Assembly: GCA_017475895.1 (NCBI GenBank)
Contig: JAFVEQ010000012.1
Span: forward strand, 1-64,000
Source: Rickettsiales bacterium
Lineage (GTDB): Bacteria > Pseudomonadota > Alphaproteobacteria > Rickettsiales > UBA1997
Direction: 5' to 3'
Length of the DNA: 64,000 nucleotides
The position numbers were made by a program, and so were the translations under genes. The notes below the pieces were generated by a model. The model ran no database searches, was not told where the DNA came from, and saw nothing but the letters and a program-made list of their open reading frames with translations. Below are positions 9,343 to 18,775 of the stretch, one piece after another (within the stretch, counting starts at the first letter, position 1; every line of letters starts with the position of its first letter).

Positions 9343-9877
9343 AACAGAAATTGATGGTGTAATTATTGTAGAACCAAAGATTTTTGAAGATAGTAGAGGT
9401 TATTTTTTTGAAAGTTACAACGAAGATGAATTTATAAAAAATGGCATAACAAATAAATTTGTTCAGGATAATCAGTCAAAATCAAGTTATGGTGTAATAC
9501 GTGGACTTCATTGTCAATTGGGAAAACATGCACAGGCTAAACTAGTTAGAGTTTTACAGGGAAAAGTTTTAGATGTTGCTGTAGATATTCGTAAAAACTC
9601 AAAAACTTTTGGAAAACATGTAGCAGTAGAATTATCTGCAGAAAATCAAAGACAACTGTTTATTCCCAGAGGTTTTCTACACGGTTTTTCTGTTTTGAGT
9701 GATACAGCAGTTTTTGCCTATAAATGCGATAATTTCTACCACAAAGAAAGTGAATTTGGAATTCGCTACGACGATCCGGAAATTGCAATAAATTGGAAAA
9801 TACCAGCCGAAAGCGTTATAACCAGTGAAAAAGATAGATTGGCAAATAAACTAAAGGATATTCCAGATGACAGATAA
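9329..9877 (+). CDS. rfbC: dTDP-4-dehydrorhamnose 3,5-epimerase
   Basis: This cupin-fold epimerase performs the third step of dTDP-rhamnose synthesis. The family motif SYGVIRGLHCQ with its catalytic His is near residue 60, and FIPRGFLHGF is near residue 110. The length of 182 residues is standard. An AGGAGG-like sequence (GCAGGAGG) sits just upstream of the ATG. It overlaps rfbA before it and rfbD after it. Confidence 0.97.
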   Translation: MNFIKTEIDGVIIVEPKIFEDSRGYFFESYNEDEFIKNGITNKFVQDNQSKSSYGVIRGLHCQLGKHAQAKLVRVLQGKVLDVAVDIRKNSKTFGKHVAVELSAENQRQLFIPRGFLHGFSVLSDTAVFAYKCDNFYHKESEFGIRYDDPEIAINWKIPAESVITSEKDRLANKLKDIPDDR

Positions 9878-10703
9878 AATATTAATCACCGGAGCAGGCG
9901 GACAACTAGGAACTAGTTTGACAAAACTATTGCCAGAGGCAATTTTGACCGACAAGAACGAACTAGACATAACAAATGAGAACGATGTAAATAGTTTCGT
10001 AAAGAACAACAACATTAATATAATCATTAACTGTGCTGCCTATACAAATGTTGACAAAGCGGAGGAGGAAACTGATTTAGCTGAACAGATAAACACAGTT
10101 GGCGCTAAAAATTTAGCAGAAACCGGCCGCAAAATCATACACATATCAACAGACTATGTATTTGACGGACAAAATAATATTCCCTATAAAACTGAAGATA
10201 AACCATCACCAATATCAATTTATGGAAAAACAAAACTTGCTGGCGAAAAAGAAGTTTTAAAAAATCCACAATCTGTAGTAATCAGAACAGCTTGGCTATA
10301 TTCCTCCTATGGCAAAAACTTCGTAAAAACAATGTTAAAACTTGGGAGTGAAAAAGAACAAATTACGGTTGTAAATGATCAAATAGGCACACCAACCTAT
10401 GCTAGAGATTTAGCAAAAGCCATTGTTGATATATTACCACAGATAAATACAAAAACAAGCGGAATTTACCATTTCACCAACGAAGGTGTTTGTTCTTGGT
10501 ATGATTTTGCCACTGAAATTATGCATATGGCAAATAAAAAATGTAAAGTATTACCAATATCAAGTTCCGAATACCCCACAAAAGCAACTCGTCCGAACTA
10601 CAGCTTATTAGATAAAAGCAAAATAAAAAACACATTTAATATTAATATTCGTCACTGGAGACAGGCTCTGGTGGATTGTCTGAAGGAGTTAGAAAATGAA
10701 TAA
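9867..10703 (+). CDS. rfbD: dTDP-4-dehydrorhamnose reductase
   Basis: This short-chain dehydrogenase-type enzyme reduces dTDP-4-keto-rhamnose to dTDP-L-rhamnose with NAD(P)H. It has an N-terminal Rossmann motif ITGAGGQLG and a catalytic STDYVFDG...YGKTK pair (Tyr and Lys near residues 125-129). At 278 residues it is of normal length. It lies between rfbC and rfbB with overlaps at both ends. Confidence 0.96.
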   Translation: MTDKILITGAGGQLGTSLTKLLPEAILTDKNELDITNENDVNSFVKNNNINIIINCAAYTNVDKAEEETDLAEQINTVGAKNLAETGRKIIHISTDYVFDGQNNIPYKTEDKPSPISIYGKTKLAGEKEVLKNPQSVVIRTAWLYSSYGKNFVKTMLKLGSEKEQITVVNDQIGTPTYARDLAKAIVDILPQINTKTSGIYHFTNEGVCSWYDFATEIMHMANKKCKVLPISSSEYPTKATRPNYSLLDKSKIKNTFNINIRHWRQALVDCLKELENE

Positions 10704-11709
10704 AACAATATTAATAACTGGAGGAGCTGGCTTTATTGGATCAAATTTTGTTCCATATTTTTGCCAGAAATATCAAAAAGAATATAACATACTTAATCTT
10801 GACAAATTAACCTATGCTGGAAATCTTGACAATCTGCAGGAGTGTGACTCAATGTCAAACTATAAGTTTGTACAGGGTGATATTTGTGATAAGGAATTAG
10901 TTAAAAATATTTTTGAAAAATATGATGTAAAAGGAGTAATACATTTTGCCGCCGAAAGTCATGTTGACAACTCAATAAAAAACCCTGAAATATTTATAAA
11001 AACAAATGTGGAAGGTACTTTTAATTTAATCAACTGTGCTTTCAATCATTGGATGAATGGACCAAACAAAGTTAAATACGGCTACGAAGAATGTCGTTTT
11101 CACCACATTTCAACCGATGAAGTTTATGGAACACTGGGTAAAGACGGATATTTTACAGAAACAACGCCATATGCTCCCAATAGCCCCTATTCCGCCAGTA
11201 AGGCAAGCTCAGATCTTATTGTAAGAGCATATCACCACACATTTGGTCTAAACACAACAATTTCCAATTGTTCAAATAACTATGGACCAAAACAACACGC
11301 TGAAAAATTAATTCCACACATGATCAAACAAGCCTTAAATGAACAACCCTTAACCATCTACGGAAAAGGCGAAAACATTAGAGATTGGCTTTATGTTTTG
11401 GACCATTGTAAGGCTGTGGATTTAATATTTCATAGAGGTAAAGCTGGAGAAACCTACAATATTGGAGGACACAACGAAAGAAATAACATAACCATTGTAA
11501 AAACAATATGTAAAATACTCAATGAAAAAAGACCTAGAAACAATGGAAAGAAATATGAAGAATTAATTACTTTTGTTGAGGACAGAGCCGGACACGATTT
11601 TCGCTATGCTATAGATGCTACAAAGCTAGAAAAAGAGTTAGGTTGGAAAGCTGACGAAACTTTTGATACTGGTATAGTAAAAACCGTTGAATGGTATCTG
11701 AATAAATAA
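10696..11709 (+). CDS. rfbB: dTDP-glucose 4,6-dehydratase
   Basis: This extended SDR enzyme converts dTDP-glucose to dTDP-4-keto-6-deoxyglucose. It has an N-terminal GGAGFIGSNF NAD-binding motif, the STDEVYG motif, and the YSASKASSD catalytic Tyr-Lys segment. The length of 337 residues fits the family. It is the last gene of the rml cluster and is followed by a long inverted repeat that may end transcription. Confidence 0.97.
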   Translation: MNKTILITGGAGFIGSNFVPYFCQKYQKEYNILNLDKLTYAGNLDNLQECDSMSNYKFVQGDICDKELVKNIFEKYDVKGVIHFAAESHVDNSIKNPEIFIKTNVEGTFNLINCAFNHWMNGPNKVKYGYEECRFHHISTDEVYGTLGKDGYFTETTPYAPNSPYSASKASSDLIVRAYHHTFGLNTTISNCSNNYGPKQHAEKLIPHMIKQALNEQPLTIYGKGENIRDWLYVLDHCKAVDLIFHRGKAGETYNIGGHNERNNITIVKTICKILNEKRPRNNGKKYEELITFVEDRAGHDFRYAIDATKLEKELGWKADETFDTGIVKTVEWYLNK

Positions 11710-11710
11710 T

Positions 11711-11779
11711 AAAATGACAATAATTTGATTACTGTAAATAAGTAATTTATTTATTTTGCTACATCCTTATTGTCATTTT
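11711..11779. terminator. Inverted repeat after rfbB, possible bidirectional terminator
   Basis: A perfect 13-base inverted repeat (AAAATGACAATAA at 11711-11723 and TTATTGTCATTTT at 11767-11779) flanks a 43-base loop that itself contains ATTACT...AGTAAT. The right arm overlaps the 3' end of the small minus-strand gene, so it could serve both convergent transcripts. The long loop makes this a weak terminator prediction. Confidence 0.4.
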
Positions 11780-11927
11780 TAACTTTACTGAATTGAGAAT
11801 TTAATTCTAGTAAGTTTTTCAACTCCTGTACTTTTTTATCTTTTTCCGATTTATTAAAGTCCAATCCGGCAGACATAAGCTTATCAAAAATTTTTTTCAT
11901 TGTTTTGGTTTTATTTAAATCAAACAT
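11751..11927 (-). CDS. Small hypothetical protein, 58 residues
   Basis: An intact 58-codon frame runs from ATG at 11927 to TAA. The product starts MFDLNKTKTMKKIFDKL, is highly charged and Lys-rich, and is predicted mostly helical. It has no signal peptide and no membrane segment. It is convergent with rfbB. The composition looks like a real cytosolic protein rather than a shadow frame, since no gene lies opposite. I do not recognise a family. A second internal ATG (codon 10) could be the start. Confidence 0.55.
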   Translation of the reverse strand: MFDLNKTKTMKKIFDKLMSAGLDFNKSEKDKKVQELKNLLELNSQFSKVKNDNKDVAK

Positions 11928-12169
11928 GTATTTTATTCACAGTTATTGTTTATAACGTAAGTATAATACTATTTTATAGCTTATACCAGCAAACAAACGA
12001 TAATAATAAATATAAAATAAAAATAACAATTTACTAATATAAATATTAAAATTCAGAGAGCATATGTTATTGTATTTTTTTATTGACTATTTATTAATAG
12101 TTGGTACATTACGTAAGAAATCCAAAAAAAAATTACAAATAAATACAAATAAAAAAACAAAGATAAAAA

Positions 12170-13324
12170 ATGGAGAAGAAATTCATAAAAAATATTTTAA
12201 ACAAAAAAATAGCTATAGACAGGGGCTTAACAAAGATCAAAAAGGGGGCAACGCTAAAAATATGTAAAAAGTATATAGATTTTTCAGAAAGCTATAATGA
12301 CAAGGTTTGTCAAATACCATTCAACGACAAAACCATTACCTACTCCTACCAAAGACATGATTTATTTATAAACTGCAACAACTGGTTAAAATTTTTGTAC
12401 AATATACATAATAAAAAAAACAACTTAGGTTTATTTTTTAATAGTTGCATGGCAGCCATATCAACACTTCAATTGACTTTACAAAAAATAGGATATAAAA
12501 AATTTTTGTTTTCTAATTTACCTTATTTTGAATCCTATGATTTTGCTGAAAGTATATTCGGCACGGAAAATGTTGTGGAATATAAAAATTACAATGGCAA
12601 AGATGTAGATGTTTTATGGATATGTAGCGCCTCACCAAATTTTATGTCGGTGAACTACAAAAAAGTAAAAGCAAAAGCAATGGTTATGGATACTTCATGT
12701 ATAGATTGTTCAAGCCAGTATATAGTTGATATAGTTAACTATTGTAATGAAAAAAATATGCCACTTTTCTTGGTTAGGTCACACATGAAACTTGATTGTT
12801 TTGGATTGGAGATAAATAGACTTGGTTCATTGGTTTGTGCAAACGATAATGATAACGTTTATGAAAAATGTAAACTAATGGAAATATATTTAGGAAACAA
12901 TACAACAATTAAAAATATATACCCATGGCTTGGTGAAGAGGAATTTTTTAAATTGACAACAAAAGATATCGATAAAACTAAAAAAATAGTAGATTCTGCA
13001 TCAAGCATGTGCAATAAACTCCTAGATAAGAATAGATATCAGGTTAATAAATTTGACAATAACATATATTTTGTAATAAAACTAAAGCATAATGTACCAA
13101 ATCTTGATAAATTAAATAGAGATATAACTATACATTGTCAAAAACTAGGGTTACCAATATTAACGGTTGCTAGTTTTTATTTAGAAAAGGTTGGACTTGA
13201 TAATTTTGCAAGAAGACTTGATGATAACAGCCAGTTTCTGAGAATATCTCCGTCTTTTCATATCTCCAAGAAAACAACAACGGAGATAGTAAGAACGATA
13301 GCAGAGTATCTAAATAATATGTAA
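12170..13324 (+). CDS. PLP-dependent aminotransferase-fold-like protein, uncharacterised
   Basis: This 384-residue protein is not confidently assigned. Residues about 210-225 read VRSHMKLDCFGLE followed by RLGSLV, resembling the lysine-containing segment that binds pyridoxal phosphate in fold-type I enzymes. The C-terminus (FLRISPSFHI then TTTEIVRTIAEYL) resembles the C-terminal domain of aminotransferase-like proteins. The glycine-rich cofactor motif is not obvious. The gene is very AT-rich, preceded by a long AT leader without a clear ribosome-binding site, and stands alone. A secondary-metabolite or glycan aminotransferase role is possible but unproven. Confidence 0.6.
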   Translation: MEKKFIKNILNKKIAIDRGLTKIKKGATLKICKKYIDFSESYNDKVCQIPFNDKTITYSYQRHDLFINCNNWLKFLYNIHNKKNNLGLFFNSCMAAISTLQLTLQKIGYKKFLFSNLPYFESYDFAESIFGTENVVEYKNYNGKDVDVLWICSASPNFMSVNYKKVKAKAMVMDTSCIDCSSQYIVDIVNYCNEKNMPLFLVRSHMKLDCFGLEINRLGSLVCANDNDNVYEKCKLMEIYLGNNTTIKNIYPWLGEEEFFKLTTKDIDKTKKIVDSASSMCNKLLDKNRYQVNKFDNNIYFVIKLKHNVPNLDKLNRDITIHCQKLGLPILTVASFYLEKVGLDNFARRLDDNSQFLRISPSFHISKKTTTEIVRTIAEYLNNM

Positions 13325-13341
13325 TTATAGATAAATGTTAA

Positions 13342-13491
13342 TTATTTAACTTTTGTTCCAAAAAATATTATAACCACCATGAAAACAAAAAATATTATTC
13401 CTTTAGTGGTGTAGATGTGCGTATATCTTATTGCAAACCAATATGCAAGAACTCCAACCACAGTCATGTAAAGCATTTGTCTCATACACAT
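13342..13491 (-). CDS. Small membrane protein, 49 residues
   Basis: A 49-codon frame begins MCMRQMLYMTVVGVLAYWF and contains two hydrophobic segments (about residues 6-20 and 28-43) separated by a short charged turn, as in small two-helix inner-membrane proteins. It lies in an otherwise empty 300-base gap with nothing coding opposite. The third codon is also ATG and could be the start. The regular hydrophobic pattern supports real coding, but no family is recognised. Confidence 0.5.
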   Translation of the reverse strand: MCMRQMLYMTVVGVLAYWFAIRYTHIYTTKGIIFFVFMVVIIFFGTKVK

Positions 13492-13622
13492 TTTTACTAT
13501 GACTACATTTTATTGTTTAAAAATAAATTGTAAAGAAAAACCATTATAGAAAAATCTGATAAGATTTTATATTGAATTTTAAATAATAAAGGCTACCATT
13601 ATTCCAAAATTATTATGATGTT

Positions 13623-14750
13623 ATGTTTAAAAAAATTAATAGGATCATATTTCATATTTTAATGTTGCTGTTTGTTGCGGGGACAGTATACATTGTTGAG
13701 GCTAAGGAAAATAGTAATAGTATATACATAATAAAAAACGTTCCGGTTAAAGCCACATCGACCAACGCCAATAAAGCAAAAGAAATAGCCATAAAAGATG
13801 GACAGAGAAAATCGTTAAAAGCGCTTTTTGAAAAAGCTGGGATAAATGTCGAGTATACAAAATTTATAAATGATTCATTAATATCTGAGATGGTGGAAAC
13901 CATAAAAATAGACGACGAAATAATGACAAACAATTCCTATTCCAGCAGATTAACAATATTGTTTAATAAAGATTTTCTGAACTTTAATCTTAAAAAAATA
14001 TCGATAGATGTTGGTAAAATAACAAACAACGTATTTTTATATATACCCGTTTTTAAAGACGAATATGGTAATATAGATATGCTTGACAGCAAAAACACGT
14101 GGTATGAGTCTGCCTATAATGAATATTTTGAAAACTCAAACAAATATGAAAATATATTTATAATTGATAACTATAGTTTATCAAATTCTGGTCTTTTATC
14201 AAAGAAAAATATAGACGACATGACCTATGAATTTTTCCAGACTCTTTTAAGTAAATATAATTCAAACACAGTCATGTTTTCTATAGCAAAATACAACAAA
14301 GAAGATGATGTTGTGGAAATAAAACTTTTGGAAATAGATGCCGAAAATAGAAATGAAAAAAATTTACAATTCTCCAATAAAAACGACTTACAAAAACATG
14401 AATTAATAAAAGAAGCATCAATAAAAACTCTAGAATTTTTAAACAACGAATCGAAACAAAGAGTTATAGACGCTAAAAATAACGACAAACATACCGCTGT
14501 AAAAAAAGAAAATTATATGGATGTTTTCTATATAATACCAAATATAAGGGAATATGTTTATATCAAAAGCCTGCTGGACAATTTAGATTTCGTTGTTAAG
14601 TATGATATTCTACAATTGACCACGAAGATGGCTAACATAAGAATTTACTATAAAGTTGAAGAAAGTGAAATAATTCCGCTATTTAACAATAAAGGCTTTT
14701 CCGTCAATAGAAAAAGTGGTAAGTTTTTTATAGATTATAAGGGTTTATAA
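13623..14750 (+). CDS. DUF2066 domain-containing protein
   Basis: A hydrophobic N-terminal segment (residues about 9-27) suggests export or membrane anchoring. The region following it, NVPVKATSTNANKAKEIA then KDGQRKSLKALFEKAG, matches the start of the DUF2066 family of Gram-negative periplasmic proteins of unknown function. The length is 375 residues. The next gene starts on the last base of the TAA stop (TAATG), so the two are translationally coupled. Confidence 0.75.
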   Translation: MFKKINRIIFHILMLLFVAGTVYIVEAKENSNSIYIIKNVPVKATSTNANKAKEIAIKDGQRKSLKALFEKAGINVEYTKFINDSLISEMVETIKIDDEIMTNNSYSSRLTILFNKDFLNFNLKKISIDVGKITNNVFLYIPVFKDEYGNIDMLDSKNTWYESAYNEYFENSNKYENIFIIDNYSLSNSGLLSKKNIDDMTYEFFQTLLSKYNSNTVMFSIAKYNKEDDVVEIKLLEIDAENRNEKNLQFSNKNDLQKHELIKEASIKTLEFLNNESKQRVIDAKNNDKHTAVKKENYMDVFYIIPNIREYVYIKSLLDNLDFVVKYDILQLTTKMANIRIYYKVEESEIIPLFNNKGFSVNRKSGKFFIDYKGL

Positions 14751-15184
14751 TGGTATTGAATATTGACAAAAAAAGATCTATAGGAGATGCGGCGAAAGAA
14801 ATCGGGGTTCAGGCTTACGTTATAAGATTTTGGGAAACAAAATTTGCTGATTATATAAAGCCAACTGTCGGTGTCGGAGGACGTAGATATTTTTTTGATA
14901 AGGATATAAAAATATTAAATTTTATAAAAGATAATTTATACAATAAAGGATATACAATAAAGGGTCTGTTAAGTTTGTTACAGAATGAAGTTGTGGAATT
15001 AAACGACTACAATACATCTGAAAGTATTGACATAAAATTTAAAGAAAACGAGACTGTAAAACAAAATCAAAATATAGAAAACATGAATGATGTAAAAAAT
15101 TTAAACAGCAATGTTATTAATAAAGATATGAAAGTACTTAGGGATAAATTAAACAACTTCTACGACAAATTAAAAAATGTTTGA
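14750..15184 (+). CDS. MerR-family transcriptional regulator
   Basis: An N-terminal MerR helix-turn-helix is visible: SIGDAAKEIGVQAYVIRFWE followed by the wing GGRRYFFDKDI. The C-terminal half is polar, Asn/Lys-rich and partly coiled-coil, with no metal-binding cysteines. This suggests the short alphaproteobacterial MerR class of unknown ligand rather than a metal sensor. It is coupled to the DUF2066 gene. A perfect promoter for the next gene overlaps its stop codon. Confidence 0.85.
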   Translation: MVLNIDKKRSIGDAAKEIGVQAYVIRFWETKFADYIKPTVGVGGRRYFFDKDIKILNFIKDNLYNKGYTIKGLLSLLQNEVVELNDYNTSESIDIKFKENETVKQNQNIENMNDVKNLNSNVINKDMKVLRDKLNNFYDKLKNV

Positions 15185-15209
15185 CAAATGTTAAAATATG
15201 TTATATAAT
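15181..15209 (+). promoter_or_regulatory. Consensus sigma-70-type promoter
   Basis: TTGACA at 15181-15186 is followed by exactly 17 bases and TATAAT at 15204-15209. Both boxes are perfect. The -35 box overlaps the stop codon of the MerR gene. It should drive the Lys/Asn-rich gene and rlmN. Confidence 0.85.
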
Positions 15210-15235
15210 AAAAAAAACTGCATAAAAAATGTTTA

Positions 15236-15586
15236 ATGGTGATGACAGACATAAACATAAGTGAAAAAATGGAAAAAAGCTTAAAAAACAACGAAGTTGT
15301 TGAGATTATTGATAAGATGATTCTAATTACAGAATCACTCAAGAATGAAGTTAAGGCATATACCGTCATTGAAAAAGAAGGCGAAATTGAAAAAGCTAAC
15401 AAAAAACACCAGAGCAAAAAAGAAAATAACCAAAGCAAAAAAGAGAATAATATTGGTCTCGTAAAAGCAGAAGAAGCAGGAACAACAACGGCAGCTTTGG
15501 ATAAAAAAGAGAATAATATTGATCCAACAAAAAGCGATAACACCGGAAAGGAAATTAAACAGAACAAGGGTGGCAGATCTTTATAG
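15236..15586 (+). CDS. Lys/Asn-rich hypothetical protein with KKENN repeats
   Basis: This 116-residue soluble protein has a helical N-terminal half (residues 1-55) and a low-complexity tail in which SKKENN or DKKENN recurs three times. A 19-base stretch (AAAAAAGAGAATAATATTG) is repeated exactly at 15437 and 15503. It has its own perfect promoter and lies 6 bases before rlmN. No family is recognised. A second ATG two codons in could be the start. Confidence 0.6.
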   Translation: MVMTDINISEKMEKSLKNNEVVEIIDKMILITESLKNEVKAYTVIEKEGEIEKANKKHQSKKENNQSKKENNIGLVKAEEAGTTTAALDKKENNIDPTKSDNTGKEIKQNKGGRSL

Positions 15587-15592
15587 TATAAC

Positions 15593-16666
15593 ATGAAAAA
15601 CATTTTAAATTACACATTACAGGAACTGGAAAATATTTTAGTAAACGAATTACAAAGCAGAAGTTTTGTAGCTAAACAGCTTTGGAATTGGATTTATTGT
15701 AGGGGTGTGAAAGATTTTGATTCAATGTCAAATATATCAAAAAATTTAAGGGAAAAGCTTAAGGTAAATTACACCATTGATAGACCAAAGGTTTTAAGAA
15801 CACAAAAATCTATAGATGAAACACAAAAGTGGCTTTTAGAATTGGATGATGGAGAAAAAATCGAACTAGTTTATATACCATCGGAAGATAGAGGAACATT
15901 GTGTATATCTTCACAGGTCGGTTGTGCCATGGGGTGCAGATTTTGTAATACCGGATCACAGGGTTTTACAAGAAATCTTGAAGTTTATGAAATAGTTCAG
16001 GAGATGATGGTGGCTAGAGATTTGTTGGATGAATGGAATAACATTGACAAATCAATTGGTAATGGTAGAAAAATTACAAACGTTGTAGTTATGGGTATGG
16101 GTGAACCACTACAAAATTTTAATAATATAGTTAAAGCACTAAAGATTATAAATAATGAAAACGGAATAGCATTTTCTAACAGAAGAATAACTTTATCCAC
16201 CTGTGGACTTGTACCAAAAATTTATGATTTAGCTAATGATCTAAAGGTAAATTTAGCCATATCTTTGCACGCCACCACAGATGATGTGAGAAAGCAAATA
16301 ATGCCGATAGCTGAAAAATATACAATTGACGAAATAATGAAAGCCTGTGGTTTTTATGCTAAAAGCACAAACTATAGACGAATAACATTCGAATATATAA
16401 TGATTAAGGATTTAAACGATAGTATGGATGACGCTAGGCGACTAGTAAAATTAGTTAAAAAGTACAATATACCGGCAAAATTTAATTTAATTCCATTCAA
16501 TCATTGGGATGGTTGTATCTTCAAAGAAGCCACAGAAAAAAATAAAATTATTGAATTTGCACAAATAATTTCAGATGCCAGATATCCCTGCCCCATAAGA
16601 TTTTCTAGAGGTGATGATATAATGGCGGCTTGCGGTCAACATAAAAGCAAAAATAATAATAAATAA
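15593..16666 (+). CDS. rlmN: 23S rRNA/tRNA adenine-C2 methyltransferase RlmN
   Basis: This radical-SAM enzyme methylates C2 of A2503 in 23S rRNA and of A37 in certain tRNAs. The cluster-binding CxxxCxxC is at Cys111, Cys115 and Cys118 (CAMGCRFC). The GMGEPL motif is near residue 167, and the C-terminal CGQ segment supplies a catalytic Cys. At 357 residues the length is normal. It probably shares a promoter with the small gene before it. Confidence 0.97.
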   Translation: MKNILNYTLQELENILVNELQSRSFVAKQLWNWIYCRGVKDFDSMSNISKNLREKLKVNYTIDRPKVLRTQKSIDETQKWLLELDDGEKIELVYIPSEDRGTLCISSQVGCAMGCRFCNTGSQGFTRNLEVYEIVQEMMVARDLLDEWNNIDKSIGNGRKITNVVVMGMGEPLQNFNNIVKALKIINNENGIAFSNRRITLSTCGLVPKIYDLANDLKVNLAISLHATTDDVRKQIMPIAEKYTIDEIMKACGFYAKSTNYRRITFEYIMIKDLNDSMDDARRLVKLVKKYNIPAKFNLIPFNHWDGCIFKEATEKNKIIEFAQIISDARYPCPIRFSRGDDIMAACGQHKSKNNNK

Positions 16667-16751
16667 ACATTAAAATACACTTCTATTTCTGACTTGAAAA
16701 AAAAGAAAATTGTTATACGATTCAAGAAAAAATATTTACTTTGTCCTTTTT

Positions 16752-17483
16752 ATGTTTAAAAAAATAATTCTACTTCTATATATTGGTGTTTTTTTGGTTT
16801 CCTGTGCTGGTAATAGGAAAGATGAAACAATAGATGTTGATGGACAAGTACTTTATGAAAAGGCCATGAAAAATTTCAATAAAAAATATTATAGTACAGC
16901 CGGAAAGGAGTTTGAAGAAATTGAAGAAAAATTTATATTCACACCACTGGCAACTAAAAGTATAATAATGAGCATATATTCCTATTACATGGCTAAAAAA
17001 TACGACGATTCCCTAAGACTCATAGAATACTATAAAAGAATTAATTTTGGAAATGAAAATATTGAATATGTTTACTACATGGGAATTGTGAATAAATATG
17101 AAAAAGTCATGAAGTCAAAAAAAGATTTAACGCTTATGAACGAGTTATATGAAGATATAGAATACATGTTAGGTGTCTATAAAGTTTCAAAATATAGAGA
17201 CGACGTTTTACGAATAAGAAAGGAAGTAATAAGAAATATAATTAAAAATGAGCTATCAATTTACAAATTTTATATAAATAACAATGATTTTATTGGAGCT
17301 TTAAATCATCTAAATGAGATAATGACGAAGTTCCAAGAAAATGATTATACCGCCGAAATATTGTATAAAATTATGGTTTTGTATAAATATATCAATTATG
17401 ACGACGGGGTCAATAAGTGCATGAATAGATTAAAAAACGATTATGGTGATACAAGGTGGTACAAGTATGCGATTAAACAATAA
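16752..17483 (+). CDS. bamD: Outer-membrane assembly lipoprotein BamD
   Basis: This lipoprotein of the BAM complex inserts beta-barrels into the outer membrane. The signal peptide ends with lipobox LVSC. The mature part is helical with TPR-like repeats and the family pattern [29 protein letters not shown] start at the ATG giving [10 protein letters not shown] because the upstream extension would spoil the signal peptide. The length of 243 residues fits. It overlaps rlpA by 17 bases. Confidence 0.88.
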   Translation: MFKKIILLLYIGVFLVSCAGNRKDETIDVDGQVLYEKAMKNFNKKYYSTAGKEFEEIEEKFIFTPLATKSIIMSIYSYYMAKKYDDSLRLIEYYKRINFGNENIEYVYYMGIVNKYEKVMKSKKDLTLMNELYEDIEYMLGVYKVSKYRDDVLRIRKEVIRNIIKNELSIYKFYINNNDFIGALNHLNEIMTKFQENDYTAEILYKIMVLYKYINYDDGVNKCMNRLKNDYGDTRWYKYAIKQ

Positions 17484-18036
17484 GATATTGTTATTAATAT
17501 GTTTTTTATTTGTTGTTTCATGTCAGGAAATAAGTAGAGAAAGTAGAATAAAATATACACAAAGCACAACCCGCTACGGTAGATCAGGAGTTTCACAAAA
17601 AAAACAAAATAGTAAAACGAAAAGTAGTAAATATACCGGTTACTATAAGATTGGTAAGCCCTACAAAATTAACGGCAAAACCTACACTCCGAGAGAATAT
17701 AAAAAATATAAAGAGGTTGGTTTAGCATCGTGGTATGGAGATGATTTTCACAATAAAAAAACAGCCAATGGCGAAATTTTTAATATGAATGACTTGACTG
17801 CAGCACATAAAACACTACCACTACCATCAATAGTTAAAATTACAAATCTTGAAAATGGCTTAAGCGTTGTTGCAAGAGTAAACGACAGAGGACCATTTGT
17901 TGACAATAGATTAATAGATGTGTCAAAGGAAGTATCAAAAAAACTAGAATTCAAAAACACAGGAGTTGCCAAAGTCAAAGTTGAACTCCTGACAAAGGAA
18001 ACCGAAAAGTTCATAAAAAAATATAATTTAAAGTAG
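17467..18036 (+). CDS. rlpA: RlpA-like septal lytic transglycosylase lipoprotein
   Basis: The signal peptide ends in the lipobox VVSC (cysteine near residue 20). The double-psi beta-barrel domain spans about residues 85-180, with the family hallmarks [27 protein letters not shown] and RVNDRGPF. RlpA cleaves denuded glycan strands of peptidoglycan at the septum. No SPOR domain is present, so septal targeting may differ from E. coli. I start at the ATG preceded by AAGGTGG, inside the end of bamD. Confidence 0.9.
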   Translation: MRLNNKILLLICFLFVVSCQEISRESRIKYTQSTTRYGRSGVSQKKQNSKTKSSKYTGYYKIGKPYKINGKTYTPREYKKYKEVGLASWYGDDFHNKKTANGEIFNMNDLTAAHKTLPLPSIVKITNLENGLSVVARVNDRGPFVDNRLIDVSKEVSKKLEFKNTGVAKVKVELLTKETEKFIKKYNLK

Positions 18037-18040
18037 TTGA

Positions 18041-18649
18041 CTATTTAGCAACAATAACCATTGCTGGCTTTATAACCCTTTCGTTTAACATATATCCGGC
18101 CTGCAACACCTCGACCACCGTTCCGGAATCCTTATCACTTTCTATTTGTGAAATTGCCTCATGAAAATCTGGATTAAAGGCCTCGTTTAGTGGATATATT
18201 CTTTTTATATTATTCTTATCAAAAACCTTTTTAAATTCATTAAAATTTAACTCAACACCCTTTAAAAACGAGTCAAAATCGTTTTTGTTTTTCTCTAGAT
18301 TTTCAAAACTTAGGTAAAAGTTTTCCATTATATTTATCAATTCTTTAGTTATGTTTGTTATGGCAAACTTTAACGTTTTACTCTTTTCCTCCTCACAGAT
18401 TCTTCTGGTATTTTCAATCTCAGCTAGAGTTCTCAGTAGCTTCGATTTCAATGATTCATTTTCTTCTTTTAGTCTTTGTATCTCGCCATCGTCACCACGA
18501 GCATCCTCGGCTTTATCCCCATTATCGTCATTATTTTTGTTTTCGTTATCACCGGTAGAACTAGCATTATTTTTTGCCTTTATTGATTTAAATCTGTCGG
18601 TCCACTTACCTTTGACCTCTTCCTGTTTATTTTCGTTATCTTCGCTCAT
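18041..18649 (-). CDS. grpE: Nucleotide exchange factor GrpE
   Basis: GrpE releases ADP from the chaperone DnaK. An acidic, Lys-rich disordered N-terminus (residues 1-55) is followed by a long coiled coil starting IQRLKEENESLKSKLLR, then the beta domain ending PLNEAFNPDFHEAISQ and GYMLNERVIKPAMVIVAK. The length of 202 residues is typical. It is convergent with rlpA, with only 4 bases between the stops. Confidence 0.96.
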   Translation of the reverse strand: MSEDNENKQEEVKGKWTDRFKSIKAKNNASSTGDNENKNNDDNGDKAEDARGDDGEIQRLKEENESLKSKLLRTLAEIENTRRICEEEKSKTLKFAITNITKELINIMENFYLSFENLEKNKNDFDSFLKGVELNFNEFKKVFDKNNIKRIYPLNEAFNPDFHEAISQIESDKDSGTVVEVLQAGYMLNERVIKPAMVIVAK

Positions 18650-18775
18650 ATTTACAATTTTTGTATTTGCTGGTGTTAATATAATAATTTTTTTATTTTT
18701 TTCAAGGGGGAATAAAAAATATCAGTTCAGTTGATGCCTATTAATATGTAAACAACAACTCATACCAAACATTAA

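Noticed and set aside
12064..12267. 67-codon frame on the plus strand with hydrophobic start
   Set aside because: It is mostly AAA/AAT low complexity and overlaps the better-supported 384-residue gene in another frame.
15160..15603. 147-codon hydrophobic frame on the minus strand
   Set aside because: It lies wholly opposite the Lys/Asn-rich gene and its promoter; the hydrophobic look is the complement of A-rich codons.
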